A stretch of 64,000 nt of DNA from Mesorhizobium sp. B2-3-12 (GCF_006442205.1 NZ_VFVR01000008.1:186001-250000); one strand, 5' to 3'. Shown: positions 1 through 6,915, counted from the stretch's first letter. Numbers and translations are program-made. Notes: generated from the letters alone by a model not told the origin.

Positions 1-236
1 TGGGTGAATTCGTCCCCCGACACCGCGTTGAGCAGGAACAGCGTGTTGACGCCGGCAAACGCTTTGCGCAGGGATCCGATATCGAGCAGTTCACCTTGGA
101 CGACCTCTACAACGGCCGGAAAATCAGCCTTCGAGGTGTCGCGAACTAGGACGCGCACATCGGCGCCGCGCTTGACGAGTTGCTGGACGACTTGGCGGCC
201 GACACGGCCAGTGGCTCCGGTAACGAGGATTGTCAT
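1..236 (-). CDS. NmrA-like NAD(P)-binding protein, partial (3' part outside window)
   Basis: Atypical short-chain dehydrogenase of the NmrA family; relatives bind NAD(P)H and either reduce small substrates or act as redox sensors. The ATG is at 236, read leftward. The protein opens with the Rossmann motif GATGRVG (after TILVT) and continues through a VLVRD strand and a helix ending in LFLLNAV. Only about 78 residues are inside the window, so the substrate site is unseen. It is divergent from the LysR gene at 341 with about 100 bp between them, so the LysR protein is the likely regulator. It lies on the far side of the tRNA scar at 1294 and has no EcfG-type promoter, so it probably belongs to the older flanking chromosome. 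Confidence 0.8.
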   Translation of the reverse strand, partial: MTILVTGATGRVGRQVVQQLVKRGADVRVLVRDTSKADFPAVVEVVQGELLDIGSLRKAFAGVNTLFLLNAVSGDEFT

Positions 237-340
237 GGTTGTTTTCTCCGGGTTGGGTTGCTTGACGACCCGAATATGAGTGGTTCACACATGGGCCAAT
301 AGATGCGAATTTTGGACACAACGTATCAGTGGTGGAACAC

Positions 341-1231
341 ATGGATTTGCTTGCTCTCGCTGATTTCGTCACCGTGGCGCGCCACGGCGGCTTTGGGCGC
401 GCGGCGCGCGCCGCCGCCCGCCCGAAGGCGACGCTGTCGCGTCGGGTCGCGGATCTCGAGGCCAGCCTTGGCCTGCGCCTGTTCGAACGCGGCGCACGCA
501 TGCTCAAGCTGACTGAGGAAGGGCGCGCTTTATATGAGCGTGCGGGTCGCTTGCTTACCGAGCTCGACGAGACTGCTGTAGCGATCGCCTCGGGTGGTGA
601 GAAGCCGCGAGGCAGGTTGCGGATCAGCGCGCCGCTTGTTTTTTCGCAGACCGCGATGGGAAAGATCGCCGCCGGGTTCGCCCTGAAATTTCCGGAAGTG
701 AGGCTCGAGGTCTCGACGGAAGATCGTTCCGTCGACATGATCGAGGAGGGATTTGATCTGGTGATCAGGGTCAATCCGGATCCGGATGACAGCCTCGTCG
801 GACGAGTCTTCCTGCGCGATCGGCTGGTGGTCGTGGCAAGCCCTGACCTTGCCCGGCCGTCCGGACACCGCCCCGCTCCCGCGGTCGTGCGCTCGGCCGG
901 CGATCAACCGACCTGGGCCGTGAAGACGCCCACCGGCCGGGCAACGATCGCGGTCCAGCCGGTCCTCGCTCTGTCATCGCTGATTATGGTCCGGGATGCG
1001 GTGCGAGCAGGCGTCGGTGCCGGCCGCCTCCCCGTGTCGCTTGTCAGCCACGATATAACCGAGGGCTCGCTGGTGCATTGGGGTGATGTTGAGGGAGGCG
1101 ACATCACCTTGTGGACGCTCTACCCGTCCAGGCGGCTGCTAAGCGCCCGGGTGTCCGCGTTCCTCGACTATCTCAAACAGGCATTCCCGATCGGGACGCC
1201 TGACGAATTGGCCGCCTATATCGGCAAGTGA
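341..1231 (+). CDS. LysR-family transcriptional regulator
   Basis: DNA-binding regulator of 296 aa. Residues 1-60 form the winged helix-turn-helix (FVTVARHGGFGRAA, then SRRVADLEASLGLRLFER, typical of the family). From about residue 88 the periplasmic-binding-protein-like effector domain begins (GRLRISAPLVFSQTAMG). I chose the ATG at 341 over the GTG at 329 because LysR proteins normally begin M-D-x-L about ten residues before the first helix. The end (FPIGTPDELAAYIGK) is complete. It is divergent from the NmrA-like gene at 236, an arrangement in which such regulators commonly control their neighbour. The effector is unknown. Confidence 0.88.
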   Translation: MDLLALADFVTVARHGGFGRAARAAARPKATLSRRVADLEASLGLRLFERGARMLKLTEEGRALYERAGRLLTELDETAVAIASGGEKPRGRLRISAPLVFSQTAMGKIAAGFALKFPEVRLEVSTEDRSVDMIEEGFDLVIRVNPDPDDSLVGRVFLRDRLVVVASPDLARPSGHRPAPAVVRSAGDQPTWAVKTPTGRATIAVQPVLALSSLIMVRDAVRAGVGAGRLPVSLVSHDITEGSLVHWGDVEGGDITLWTLYPSRRLLSARVSAFLDYLKQAFPIGTPDELAAYIGK

Positions 1232-1293
1232 GGAAGCGGGCCGCGTCGACCGACCGACTTACTGCACGTAACCATCGTAAAGTTCAAAAAGCA

Positions 1294-1338
1294 GGTGATC
1301 CCGACAGGAATCGAACCTGTGACCTACAGATTAGGAAT
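1294..1338 (-). tRNA. tRNA-Arg(CCT) 3' fragment: probable attachment-site scar of a genomic island
   Basis: Read on the minus strand, the segment contains an anticodon loop TTCCTAA (anticodon CCT), the 3' half of the anticodon stem (TCTGT), a variable loop, a perfect T arm (ACAGG-TTCGATT-CCTGT) and an acceptor strand CGGGATC followed by ACC. Upstream of the loop the anticodon stem does not pair properly and no D arm or 5' acceptor strand follows, so only the 3' part of the gene is present. Tyrosine recombinases often integrate in the anticodon loop and leave such a fragment at the far end of the element. The orientation means the inserted DNA lies at higher coordinates, where the stress genes are. 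Confidence 0.75.
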
Positions 1339-1591
1339 TTATCCTTCGACCTTTCCTATTCCCAATGCCAGTCTCTGTACGATTGCGTGGTCATAACATG
1401 TACAAATTGTTGTGACTTTCGTACAGCGTTCCGCGTTCGTCGTTCGTACCACCCCGCCTACATCCGCGACTTGGCATAGTTGGGAGACCGTGCCCCCCTT
1501 CACCCCGACTGGTCTGGCGGCGCTCGATCGAGCTAGAGGCGCGCGCATACCATTCTGACGTAGCGTGAGAACTTCCAATCTTGCCAGCTGA

Positions 1592-1663
1592 GCAAGAGCC
1601 CGCTCACGCTGAGGGCCGGCGGAGCGGGCTCTTCTATGGCAGTCTCGAGGGAAAGATTGCCGC
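1592..1663 (-). ncRNA. candidate stress-induced small RNA with C-rich loop
   Basis: An EcfG-type promoter (1670-1694, minus) points at a gene-free stretch. The predicted transcript begins near 1663 and first forms a small hairpin (1638-1661: GGCA/TGCC, one mismatch, TCT/AGA) that exposes the loop TTCCCTCG, which could pair with a Shine-Dalgarno sequence. It then forms a perfect 12-bp hairpin at 1594-1633 (AAGAGCCCGCTC paired with GAGCGGGCTCTT). No convincing U-tract follows, so the 3' end is uncertain. No open reading frame fits. The layout resembles the better candidate at 54777. It is a prediction only. Confidence 0.4.
1594..1633. terminator. 12-bp perfect stem-loop, possible terminator
   Basis: Inverted repeat AAGAGCCCGCTC / GAGCGGGCTCTT with a 16-nt loop. 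It is symmetrical and could stop transcription from either side, but neither flank carries a good T-run, so intrinsic termination is only possible. Confidence 0.45.
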
Positions 1664-1669
1664 GTCTCC

Positions 1670-1694
1670 AACCGTCCAAAAGCACGAACGTTCC
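1670..1694 (-). promoter_or_regulatory. EcfG/RpoE2-type promoter
   Basis: GGAAC (complement of 1690-1694), 18-nt spacer, TT at 1671-1670. No gene start follows; it faces the hairpins at 1594-1661. Confidence 0.6.
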
Positions 1695-1811
1695 AACGAA
1701 AGACTGTACCATTTCGGACCAAATCGCCACCTCCATCATTTCTTAACGACACAAAGGGAGGACGGAGTCATGTTGCAGCGCCAATGCAACATCTGAGAGA
1801 TGGAGGAAGCC

Positions 1812-2069
1812 ATGTTGTTTCCTGGTCAAGTCGTCATGTGCGGCGAACTGGAAATGCTCGCCCGCGTCTGTCGGACCGCCTGCAAAGAGAGGGGCATTCC
1901 GCTCAACAGCCAGGAGGCACAGACACTCGCGTCCCATGTCCTGAAGCTTTTCCTAAACGGCCTAACGGGCGAGGAAGAGCTTCTAAGCGCCGAGCGAAAC
2001 CGCATGAAGAGGCAAGCTCACATTGATGTGTTGAAGCAGCCGTCCGCGCCAGCACCTCGTGTCCAATAG
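1812..2069 (+). CDS. small conserved-type hypothetical protein (85 aa)
   Basis: Function not recognised. The protein is mostly helical and soluble; the central part (LNSQEAQTLASHVLKLFLNG) followed by LTGEEELL resembles many short rhizobial proteins of unknown role, including the 62-aa protein at 6429, which has a similar YQAGITDENEL ending. I prefer the ATG at 1812 because GGAGGA lies 5 nt before it; the in-frame ATG at 1800 overlaps that ribosome site. It is the first gene inside the presumed island. No EcfG-type promoter is visible directly upstream. Confidence 0.6.
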   Translation: MLFPGQVVMCGELEMLARVCRTACKERGIPLNSQEAQTLASHVLKLFLNGLTGEEELLSAERNRMKRQAHIDVLKQPSAPAPRVQ

Positions 2070-2170
2070 CTAGGGGCAAGTCGCCTTGCTGACCTCGTTG
2101 TCTTACAGGCTGGTGCCAAAGATCTGTTTCGTTGTCCACGCCAGCGGCTCGAAGCCGGCATACGTCGTCT

Positions 2171-2195
2171 AACTCCCGCCCACAAAAGAGGTTCC
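2171..2195 (-). promoter_or_regulatory. EcfG/RpoE2-type promoter without obvious target
   Basis: GGAAC at 2195-2191, 18-nt spacer ending in G, TT at 2172-2171. It reads leftward into a gene-free region and then antisense to the gene at 1812. Confidence 0.45.
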
Positions 2196-2527
2196 CTTTC
2201 TTGGCAGTCGTCTGAAGCCAGACGGGACGATCACGGCACACACCTTCGGCACCAGCAAGACGCCTGGACGTTCAATCATCAGATGGCAGTATGCAGGCAC
2301 CAATCATTGATCTTTTGGCAACGGCCGTGAAAACTGCACGTCGGTCCCGGTCGGCAGGTTTTCTTGATCACGGCACGGCAGTCATCGCCGATGCCTTGCA
2401 GCTCATCGCGTTCTTCGTGCTGCCCTCATGGCCGGCTTTTGGCTGGCGGCCACGGTACCTCAGAACATTCAACACAATGTTTGATACGGGACCCGTTCGA
2501 TCGTTCGGACGCCATCGTGACGAACAG

Positions 2528-2553
2528 GGAACTTTGTTGACCGGAACCAAGTT
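2528..2553 (+). promoter_or_regulatory. EcfG/RpoE2-type promoter of the small ORF-ku unit
   Basis: GGAAC 2528-2532, 19-nt spacer, TT 2552-2553, 27 bp before the start at 2581. The longer spacer is within the accepted range. Confidence 0.6.
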
Positions 2554-2580
2554 CATGATCATCCCTCGGGAGGATCGATC

Positions 2581-2829
2581 ATGGCTGGAAATGAAAACCG
2601 CCGCGAAACCGGCGCCACAAAATACTCGAACAAAGATGGAGGCGACCACCAAAGCGAATTCTCACAAGACAAGAGGCATCAATCTGATGGTCAGAATTCG
2701 TCGTGTCGGCCGACACCAAGCCCCGCCACGCAGAAAACATCCGGCGCCGGGCCGGCCGTCGCGGAGCATTCCAAGGACGCCAAGGCGCCCAGGTCAGGTC
2801 GGCAACCCGGCGCCTACGTGAAGGATTGA
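2581..2829 (+). CDS. hydrophilic, probably disordered protein upstream of ku (82 aa)
   Basis: Function not recognised. The chain is rich in S, Q, D, K, G and P with no hydrophobic core, so it is probably intrinsically disordered, like several small stress proteins. The ATG at 2581 is preceded by GGGAGG at good distance and by an EcfG-type promoter that ends 27 bp upstream. The stop at 2827-2829 is 16 bp before ku, so the two are probably one transcript. A role beside Ku in DNA protection is a guess from position only. Confidence 0.6.
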   Translation: MAGNENRRETGATKYSNKDGGDHQSEFSQDKRHQSDGQNSSCRPTPSPATQKTSGAGPAVAEHSKDAKAPRSGRQPGAYVKD

Positions 2830-2845
2830 AGAGCGGAGAAAAGAC

Positions 2846-3649
2846 ATGGCGGCTCCCCGCGCGGTCTGGAAGGGCTTTCTGAAGGTCGGTTCGGTGTCTT
2901 GCGGCGTGAAACTCGTGAGTGCGACCAGCGAAGCGTCGAAAATCCACTTCAAAATTCTGAACAGAAAAGACGGCCTCCCGGTCAACAGCGCTTACGTTGA
3001 CGAGGGAACTGGCGACAGGGTCGAGAGCGAAGATCAAGTGAAGGGGTACGAGGTCGAGAAGGACGATTTCATCAAGGTCGAGCCGGAGGAGATCAAGAAG
3101 CTCAAACTGACATCGGCCCACACCCTCGAGGTGGGTGAGTTCGTCGACATCTCAAGCATCGACACGCGCTACCTGGAGAAACCCTATTACCTCATTCCCG
3201 CCGATGGCGCCTCGATCGAAGCCTTTTCCGTTCTCCGCGATGCCATGGCCAAGAAGCGTGTCGCGGCGCGGTCCTGCGTGGTTCTGTACCAGCGTGGCCG
3301 CGAGGTCGTGATCCAACCGTACGGCAAGGGAATGCTGCTGACCGAGCTTCGTACTCACAACGAGATGACCTCGGAAAAAGCCGTATTCGACGATTTGAAG
3401 AGTCCCACGTATGATGAGGACCTTCTCGAAATCGCAAGCTTGCTGATCGACAAGAAGGTGACCAAATTCGATCCCTCGAAGTTTGAGGACACCTATGAGG
3501 ACGCGCTAATCGCAATGATCGACGCGAAGCGGAAAGGCAAGAAGCCTCCCAAGGCGGCGCCGCGTCCGGAAGAGAATGTTGTCGACCTGGCATCCGTTCT
3601 GAAGAAGAGCTTGGCTCGTGAAGGGATCAAGCGCCGCAAGTCGGCATGA
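2846..3649 (+). CDS. ku: Ku protein, non-homologous end joining
   Basis: Bacterial Ku, 267 aa, a homodimeric ring that threads onto broken DNA ends and recruits the ligase LigD. Residues 1-250 match the Ku core: opening WKGFLKVGSVSCGVKLVSAT, the KIHFKILNRKDG strand, KGYEVEKDDFI, and YYLIPADGASIEAFSVLRDAM. The C-terminus is short and basic (SLAREGIKRRKSA), as in many rhizobial Ku proteins. No ligD is present in the window, so it must use one elsewhere or another ligase. It shares the EcfG-type promoter at 2528 with the small upstream ORF. In Sinorhizobium, end joining has been linked to RpoE2, which fits. Confidence 0.95.
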   Translation: MAAPRAVWKGFLKVGSVSCGVKLVSATSEASKIHFKILNRKDGLPVNSAYVDEGTGDRVESEDQVKGYEVEKDDFIKVEPEEIKKLKLTSAHTLEVGEFVDISSIDTRYLEKPYYLIPADGASIEAFSVLRDAMAKKRVAARSCVVLYQRGREVVIQPYGKGMLLTELRTHNEMTSEKAVFDDLKSPTYDEDLLEIASLLIDKKVTKFDPSKFEDTYEDALIAMIDAKRKGKKPPKAAPRPEENVVDLASVLKKSLAREGIKRRKSA

Positions 3650-3690
3650 CGGGCTGCGTTCGGCGTGGGCCAGTCCACACAGGCCTCAAA

Positions 3691-3999
3691 ATGGTACTGA
3701 TAGAGATCCTGCTCCCATTGAACGATAATCTCGGAAATCCTTTTCCGCGCGAGGTCTACAAGCACCTCCAGGAACAACTTACCGAAAAGTTCGGCGGGGT
3801 CACCGCCTACACGCGGTCGCCGGCAAGTGGCACCTGGAATGATGAAGCAGGGGCAACTCGCCATGATGAGGTGGTGCTATTTGAGATCATGGCGGAAACA
3901 TTGGACGCTGCCTTCTGGCAAACATTGAAAGGGAAGCTCGCTGACCAGTTTGAACAGGACGACGTCATTGTAAGGGCGACGGAAATCACATGCCTTTAG
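3691..3999 (+). CDS. conserved-type hypothetical protein (102 aa)
   Basis: Function not recognised. It is a soluble alpha/beta protein with the pattern VLIEILLPLNDN...PREVYKHLQEQLTEKFGGVTAYTRSPASG and an ending VRATEITCL, which I recognise as typical of a widespread uncharacterised family in rhizobia. The start is uncertain: an ATG at 3646 overlaps the ku stop, but the 15 residues it would add look non-coding, and family members begin near M-V-L-I-E, so 3691 is preferred. It is probably co-transcribed with ku. Confidence 0.7.
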   Translation: MVLIEILLPLNDNLGNPFPREVYKHLQEQLTEKFGGVTAYTRSPASGTWNDEAGATRHDEVVLFEIMAETLDAAFWQTLKGKLADQFEQDDVIVRATEITCL

Positions 4000-4134
4000 G
4001 GCGCGCCAGCACAGGTTGGTGACGTGAAATGGTACCCTCTCCGCCAACGGGCGAACCAATCCGGTTTCAAGCCGTAACATGAAGCCACCGCCTTTCAGGC
4101 GTGGAGAATTCACTGTTGATCGCGTTGCGGGCTT

Positions 4135-4167
4135 AGCCCGCTACTCCACGTGGGGTAGCGGGCTTTT
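4135..4167 (+). terminator. Rho-independent terminator after the ku unit
   Basis: A 13-bp stem (AGCCCGCTACTCC with GGGGTAGCGGGCT, one G-T pair), loop ACGT, followed by TTT. It closes the ku transcription unit. Confidence 0.8.
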
Positions 4168-4267
4168 CGTATTTCAGACGCCAGGTTTCGGAAGCCGGCC
4201 CGCAAAACAGCCAGCGGGCAGGGACCGCCTTGGCCGTCGGCGCGACGTTGCGAAGAGCTACCTCACC

Positions 4268-4428
4268 AGCAGACTTCCGTCGACGATCTGTACGCCATCG
4301 GTGACGTTGTAAAAGCGCTGAATCAGATGGCCATCGCGTTTGAACATGCTGCCATCGCCGCATCCGATGCCTCAGAGAGTTCGCGTTTCAAGCCGTTTGA
4401 GCCAGCCATAGGCAGTGTCGTTGTCTAG
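4268..4428 (+). pseudogene. C-terminal fragment of a thioredoxin-reductase-like flavoprotein
   Basis: One frame reads TSVDDLYAIGDVVKALNQMA followed by IAFEHAAIAASDA and ends at a TAG at 4426. This matches the last part of the thioredoxin reductase family, where the GD pair contacts FAD and the next helix carries an H-A-A motif. Nothing upstream in this frame resembles the rest of the enzyme, so only the last 50 or so residues survive. It is directly followed by the EcfG-type promoter at 4430 and looks like debris of an earlier rearrangement. Confidence 0.6.
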
Positions 4429-4429
4429 C

Positions 4430-4454
4430 GGAACAAGCTGCCCTTCCGAAGGTT
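4430..4454 (+). promoter_or_regulatory. EcfG/RpoE2-type promoter of the hydrolase-DUF1003 unit
   Basis: GGAAC 4430-4434, N18, TT 4453-4454. Its -10 element overlaps the upstream candidate start at 4453, so translation must begin further on, at 4501. Confidence 0.7.
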
Positions 4455-4500
4455 GGGGCGCGGCGGGGCACCGAGCAAGACAGTTCCTGGCAGGCAGTGC

Positions 4501-5541
4501 ATGGCGTTCCACAGAGACAGACCGAAGCTCTCGACCGTGCTGCTCGTCGCCGCATTGTCGGCACTTGCCGGGTACAATCACGCCCGCGCCAAACGTGCGC
4601 TTTTTGGCCGGGCGCACGGCCATTTCATGGAGATTGAAGGTCTTCGCCTGCATTTTATCGAAGCCGGCACCGGCATGCCGCTCATTTTGTTGCATGGAAA
4701 CGGATCCATGGCGCAGGATTTCAAGTCGAGCGGTATCTTCGATCGGGCGGCAAAGACCTACCGGGTACTCGCATTTGATCGGCCGGGCTTCGGCCGAAGC
4801 ACGCGGTCGCGCGGCCGGCGGTGGTCCGCCCGTAACCAAGCCGATCTCATACATGCCGCCGTCGGCAGGCTGGGCATCGAGAACTATCTCGTGCTTGGAC
4901 ATTCCTGGGGCGCCTGGGTAGCCCTCGAATTGGCGCGCAGGCATTCTCCTTCGGTTGCCGGCATCGTGCTGGTCTCCGGCTACTACTATCCACCGCCCCG
5001 GCTTGATCTTGCGCTGGCCGCCCTGCCGGCTCTCCCGGTCGTCGGCACTGCGTTTCGCCACACCTTGCTGCCGTTGCTTGTGAGGCTTGCCTGGCCTTGG
5101 GCGATGCAGAAGATCTTTCATCCGGCGGATGTCGCTGCCGACTTCGCCGTTCTCGCAAAGGATGCCGCCAGCCGCCCTTCCCAACTGCGCGCGGTGTGTT
5201 CGGAATCGGCATCGATGCTGGGGGCAGCCCTGCTAAGGAAGCCCAGCTACACGGACATTGCCGTCCCGACGGGCATCCTGGCGGGGTCTGGAGACCGGCT
5301 GTTCGACGCCGAGGGGGAGGCACGACGCCTGCATTCGGAGGTCGGTGGGTCCCTCCTCGATGTTGTTGAGGGCGCCGGCCATATGGTTCATCAGAGCGCC
5401 CCGGAGGCGGTGATCGCCATGGTGGACACGATTGCAGGACGGCACTCCTCGTCTCAAGAGACCGGCGGCCGTGAGCCGGCGAATTCAGGCGATGCAGCCT
5501 CGCCGGGCGTGCCAGGCCGGCGATGGTCGGCGCTGGGATGA
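4501..5541 (+). CDS. alpha/beta hydrolase, membrane-anchored or exported
   Basis: Alpha/beta-hydrolase fold protein of 346 aa; substrate unknown. Visible features: an N-terminal hydrophobic segment (LSTVLLVAALSALAG), the oxyanion-hole motif HGNGS near residue 65, the nucleophile elbow GHSWGA near 133, an acid in SGDRLFD near 263 and the catalytic histidine in GAGHMVH near 295. All triad members are present, so it should be active. A cap region lies around 150-220. The start is set by the promoter at 4430, which excludes the longer frame. It is followed after 27 bp by the DUF1003 gene, probably in one operon. Confidence 0.85.
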   Translation: MAFHRDRPKLSTVLLVAALSALAGYNHARAKRALFGRAHGHFMEIEGLRLHFIEAGTGMPLILLHGNGSMAQDFKSSGIFDRAAKTYRVLAFDRPGFGRSTRSRGRRWSARNQADLIHAAVGRLGIENYLVLGHSWGAWVALELARRHSPSVAGIVLVSGYYYPPPRLDLALAALPALPVVGTAFRHTLLPLLVRLAWPWAMQKIFHPADVAADFAVLAKDAASRPSQLRAVCSESASMLGAALLRKPSYTDIAVPTGILAGSGDRLFDAEGEARRLHSEVGGSLLDVVEGAGHMVHQSAPEAVIAMVDTIAGRHSSSQETGGREPANSGDAASPGVPGRRWSALG

Positions 5542-5568
5542 TATTGGCCGCCAAACCGGGCTTTTAAA

Positions 5569-6099
5569 ATGAACGATCAGCATCCCGCCGACATGCAGTC
5601 GATCCTTCACCAGAACATACAGGCTTTGGTCGACCACAGGCGACAACAGGAGGAACACCAGGGGGTTCAGGTGCGCATTGCCGGCGCGATTTCGCGCTTT
5701 GCGGGAAGCATGCCTTTTGTCTATTTGCACCTAGCAATTCTCCTCGCCTGGATGCTTGCGAACCTAGGCCTGATACCGGCCATTCCAGCTTGGGACCCGA
5801 CCTTTGTGATCCTGGCCATGGTGGCCTCGGTCGAGGCGATCTTCCTGTCCACTTTCGTGCTGATCAACCAGAACAGAATGGCCGAACACAGCGAGCGCCG
5901 AGCGGAGCTGGATCTGCAGATCAGCCTTCTTAACGAGCACGAAACCACGCGGCTCATCGAAATGGTGGCTGCCTTGACGGAGCGCCTGAATGTCTCGACA
6001 CCAGCCGATGAGGAGCTGCCGCAATTGGCCGAGAATGTCGATCCTCGGCAGGTGATGACGGAAATCCAGCAAGCTTCTGGAGATCAGGATAAAGCTTGA
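5569..6099 (+). CDS. DUF1003 membrane protein
   Basis: Inner-membrane protein of 176 aa with the DUF1003 pattern: a soluble N-terminus, two membrane segments (about 48-67, VYLHLAILLAWMLANLGLI, and 78-97, FVILAMVASVEAIFLSTFVL), then NQNRMAEHSERRAELDLQ and a coiled C-terminal helix (ISLLNEHETTRLIEMVAAL). The family has no established function; it is common beside ion-transport and stress genes. It follows the hydrolase at a distance of 27 bp and is probably read from the same EcfG-type promoter. Confidence 0.88.
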   Translation: MNDQHPADMQSILHQNIQALVDHRRQQEEHQGVQVRIAGAISRFAGSMPFVYLHLAILLAWMLANLGLIPAIPAWDPTFVILAMVASVEAIFLSTFVLINQNRMAEHSERRAELDLQISLLNEHETTRLIEMVAALTERLNVSTPADEELPQLAENVDPRQVMTEIQQASGDQDKA

Positions 6100-6167
6100 G
6101 CAGAAACGAAGATGCCCGCGTCGGAGGCGGCCGCCGCCGAGGCTAACCCAACAAGAGCCTCCACCCG

Positions 6168-6192
6168 GGAACATTCGCTGCACTTCAAGGTT
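6168..6192 (+). promoter_or_regulatory. EcfG/RpoE2-type promoter facing a structured RNA
   Basis: GGAAC 6168-6172, N18, TT 6191-6192. The next gene start is 236 bp away and has its own promoter at 6349, so this one probably drives the structured stretch 6200-6320. Confidence 0.65.
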
Positions 6193-6198
6193 CGGGGA

Positions 6199-6320
6199 CA
6201 GGTCTACAATCCTCCCTCATTGTCTTGGCCTTCGAAGCTGGCGAAGCAGCTTCAACCCGTCTCGGCCTTCCGAGGCGGGCTTCGCTGACTCCGCCGCGAA
6301 GTCGCGGCGGGACTCAGCCG
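6199..6320 (+). ncRNA. candidate stress-induced small RNA with anti-Shine-Dalgarno loop
   Basis: Four consecutive hairpins follow the promoter at 6168. At 6206-6223 ACAAT/ATTGT encloses the loop CCTCCCTC, a near-perfect complement of a Shine-Dalgarno sequence. At 6234-6253 GAAGCTG/CAGCTTC forms a perfect 7-bp stem. At 6261-6274 CTCGG/CCGAG encloses CCTT. At 6285-6317 a long GC-rich stem forms around GCCGCGA/TCGCGGC. No reading frame with a ribosome site fits. The last hairpin lacks a U-tract, so the RNA could also read on as a leader of the gene at 6429. EcfG-dependent sRNAs with C-rich loops are known in alphaproteobacteria (GsrN in Caulobacter). Confidence 0.5.
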
Positions 6321-6348
6321 ACACCGGCGATACCTTCATGCAAACCAT

Positions 6349-6373
6349 GGAACATTCTGTCCTGTGTGACGTT
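6349..6373 (+). promoter_or_regulatory. EcfG/RpoE2-type promoter
   Basis: GGAAC 6349-6353, N18, TT 6372-6373; 55 bp before the start at 6429. Confidence 0.7.
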
Positions 6374-6428
6374 AGGGCGCGCCGGGGAATCCCTATTGCA
6401 GGATTTTACGGCGCGGAGGCGGGACGCA

Positions 6429-6617
6429 ATGCATAGGGATGCCTATACCCCATCGGAACTTGCGGTCCTGAGCCGCGTCCTTGCACGCAGCAACCTCAAA
6501 AACGAGACCGAAACCGAGAGAGAACGGCGCGCATCGCGCATCCTTGCTTACTACCAAGCCGGGATCACGGACGAGAACGAGCTCGAACAGCTTTCGCGAC
6601 AACCGCTGGGCAGGTGA
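6429..6617 (+). CDS. small hypothetical protein (62 aa)
   Basis: Function not recognised. The charged, helical chain has the pattern YTPSELAVLSRVLARS, then ETERERRASRILAYYQAG, then ITDENELEQL, which I associate with a group of short rhizobial proteins of unknown role; the protein at 1812 ends in a comparable way. The ATG at 6429 is preceded by GGAGG at 6415-6419, and the EcfG-type promoter at 6349 excludes the longer frame that opens at 6225. Confidence 0.65.
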   Translation: MHRDAYTPSELAVLSRVLARSNLKNETETERERRASRILAYYQAGITDENELEQLSRQPLGR

Positions 6618-6709
6618 GCTTTCGCCTCGTCTCTGAGAGCTGCCGTTGCAGGGGCCTTCGGACTCCGCAACCGGATGCCTGTGGGAGTTGTCCAAGCAGC
6701 ATGCACCAC

Positions 6710-6886
6710 CTAGTCGTCGAGCTTTCGGTCGAGTTCGTCGAGCAATGACCGATGCTCGCGGGGCATGTCCGCGTCCGTCGGCAGATCCAGCAACTGGCGA
6801 AGCTGGCGACGGCTGGCGTCCGATGCGATCCACTGACGTATGAGACGGGCTATGGCCTTCTGTTGCGCCTTGCCGATTTCTTCCAT
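6710..6886 (-). CDS. small hypothetical protein (58 aa)
   Basis: Function not recognised. The charged, helical protein reads MEEIGKAQQKAIARLIRQW, then SRRQLRQLLDLPTDADMP and ends in LDELDRKLDD. A longer frame starts with an ATG at 6934, but that codon lies inside the EcfG-type promoter at 6916-6940, so the first usable start is 6886, with a leader of about 23 nt. The Shine-Dalgarno match there is weak, which leaves some doubt about the exact start. It is convergent with the gene at 6429. Confidence 0.55.
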   Translation of the reverse strand: MEEIGKAQQKAIARLIRQWIASDASRRQLRQLLDLPTDADMPREHRSLLDELDRKLDD

Positions 6887-6915
6887 CTTGGGAACCCGAG
6901 CTTGACCGAGGGTCG

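Larger units (their letters stand above)
2070..2580. other. intergenic stretch with two opposed EcfG-type promoters
   Basis: No gene is convincing here. The plus-strand promoter at 2528 serves the gene at 2581. The minus-strand site at 2171-2195 has no recognisable target; a transcript from it would run antisense to the gene at 1812. Open frames in both directions (for example 2291-2821, plus) are poor in composition and have no ribosome site. Confidence 0.5.

Noticed and set aside
1228..1479. Open frame containing RNRTCDLQIRN
   Set aside because: This is the well-known false translation of a tRNA read on the wrong strand; it coincides with the tRNA-Arg fragment.
4081..4112. Hairpin CCACCGCCT/AGGCGTGG followed by GAATTCAC, reminiscent of an IS200/IS605 end
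   Set aside because: No transposase or TnpB gene or partner end is nearby; one imperfect hairpin is too little.
4372..5184. 270-codon minus-strand frame opposite the hydrolase
   Set aside because: Composition is that of an antisense shadow; the plus-strand product has a complete catalytic triad.
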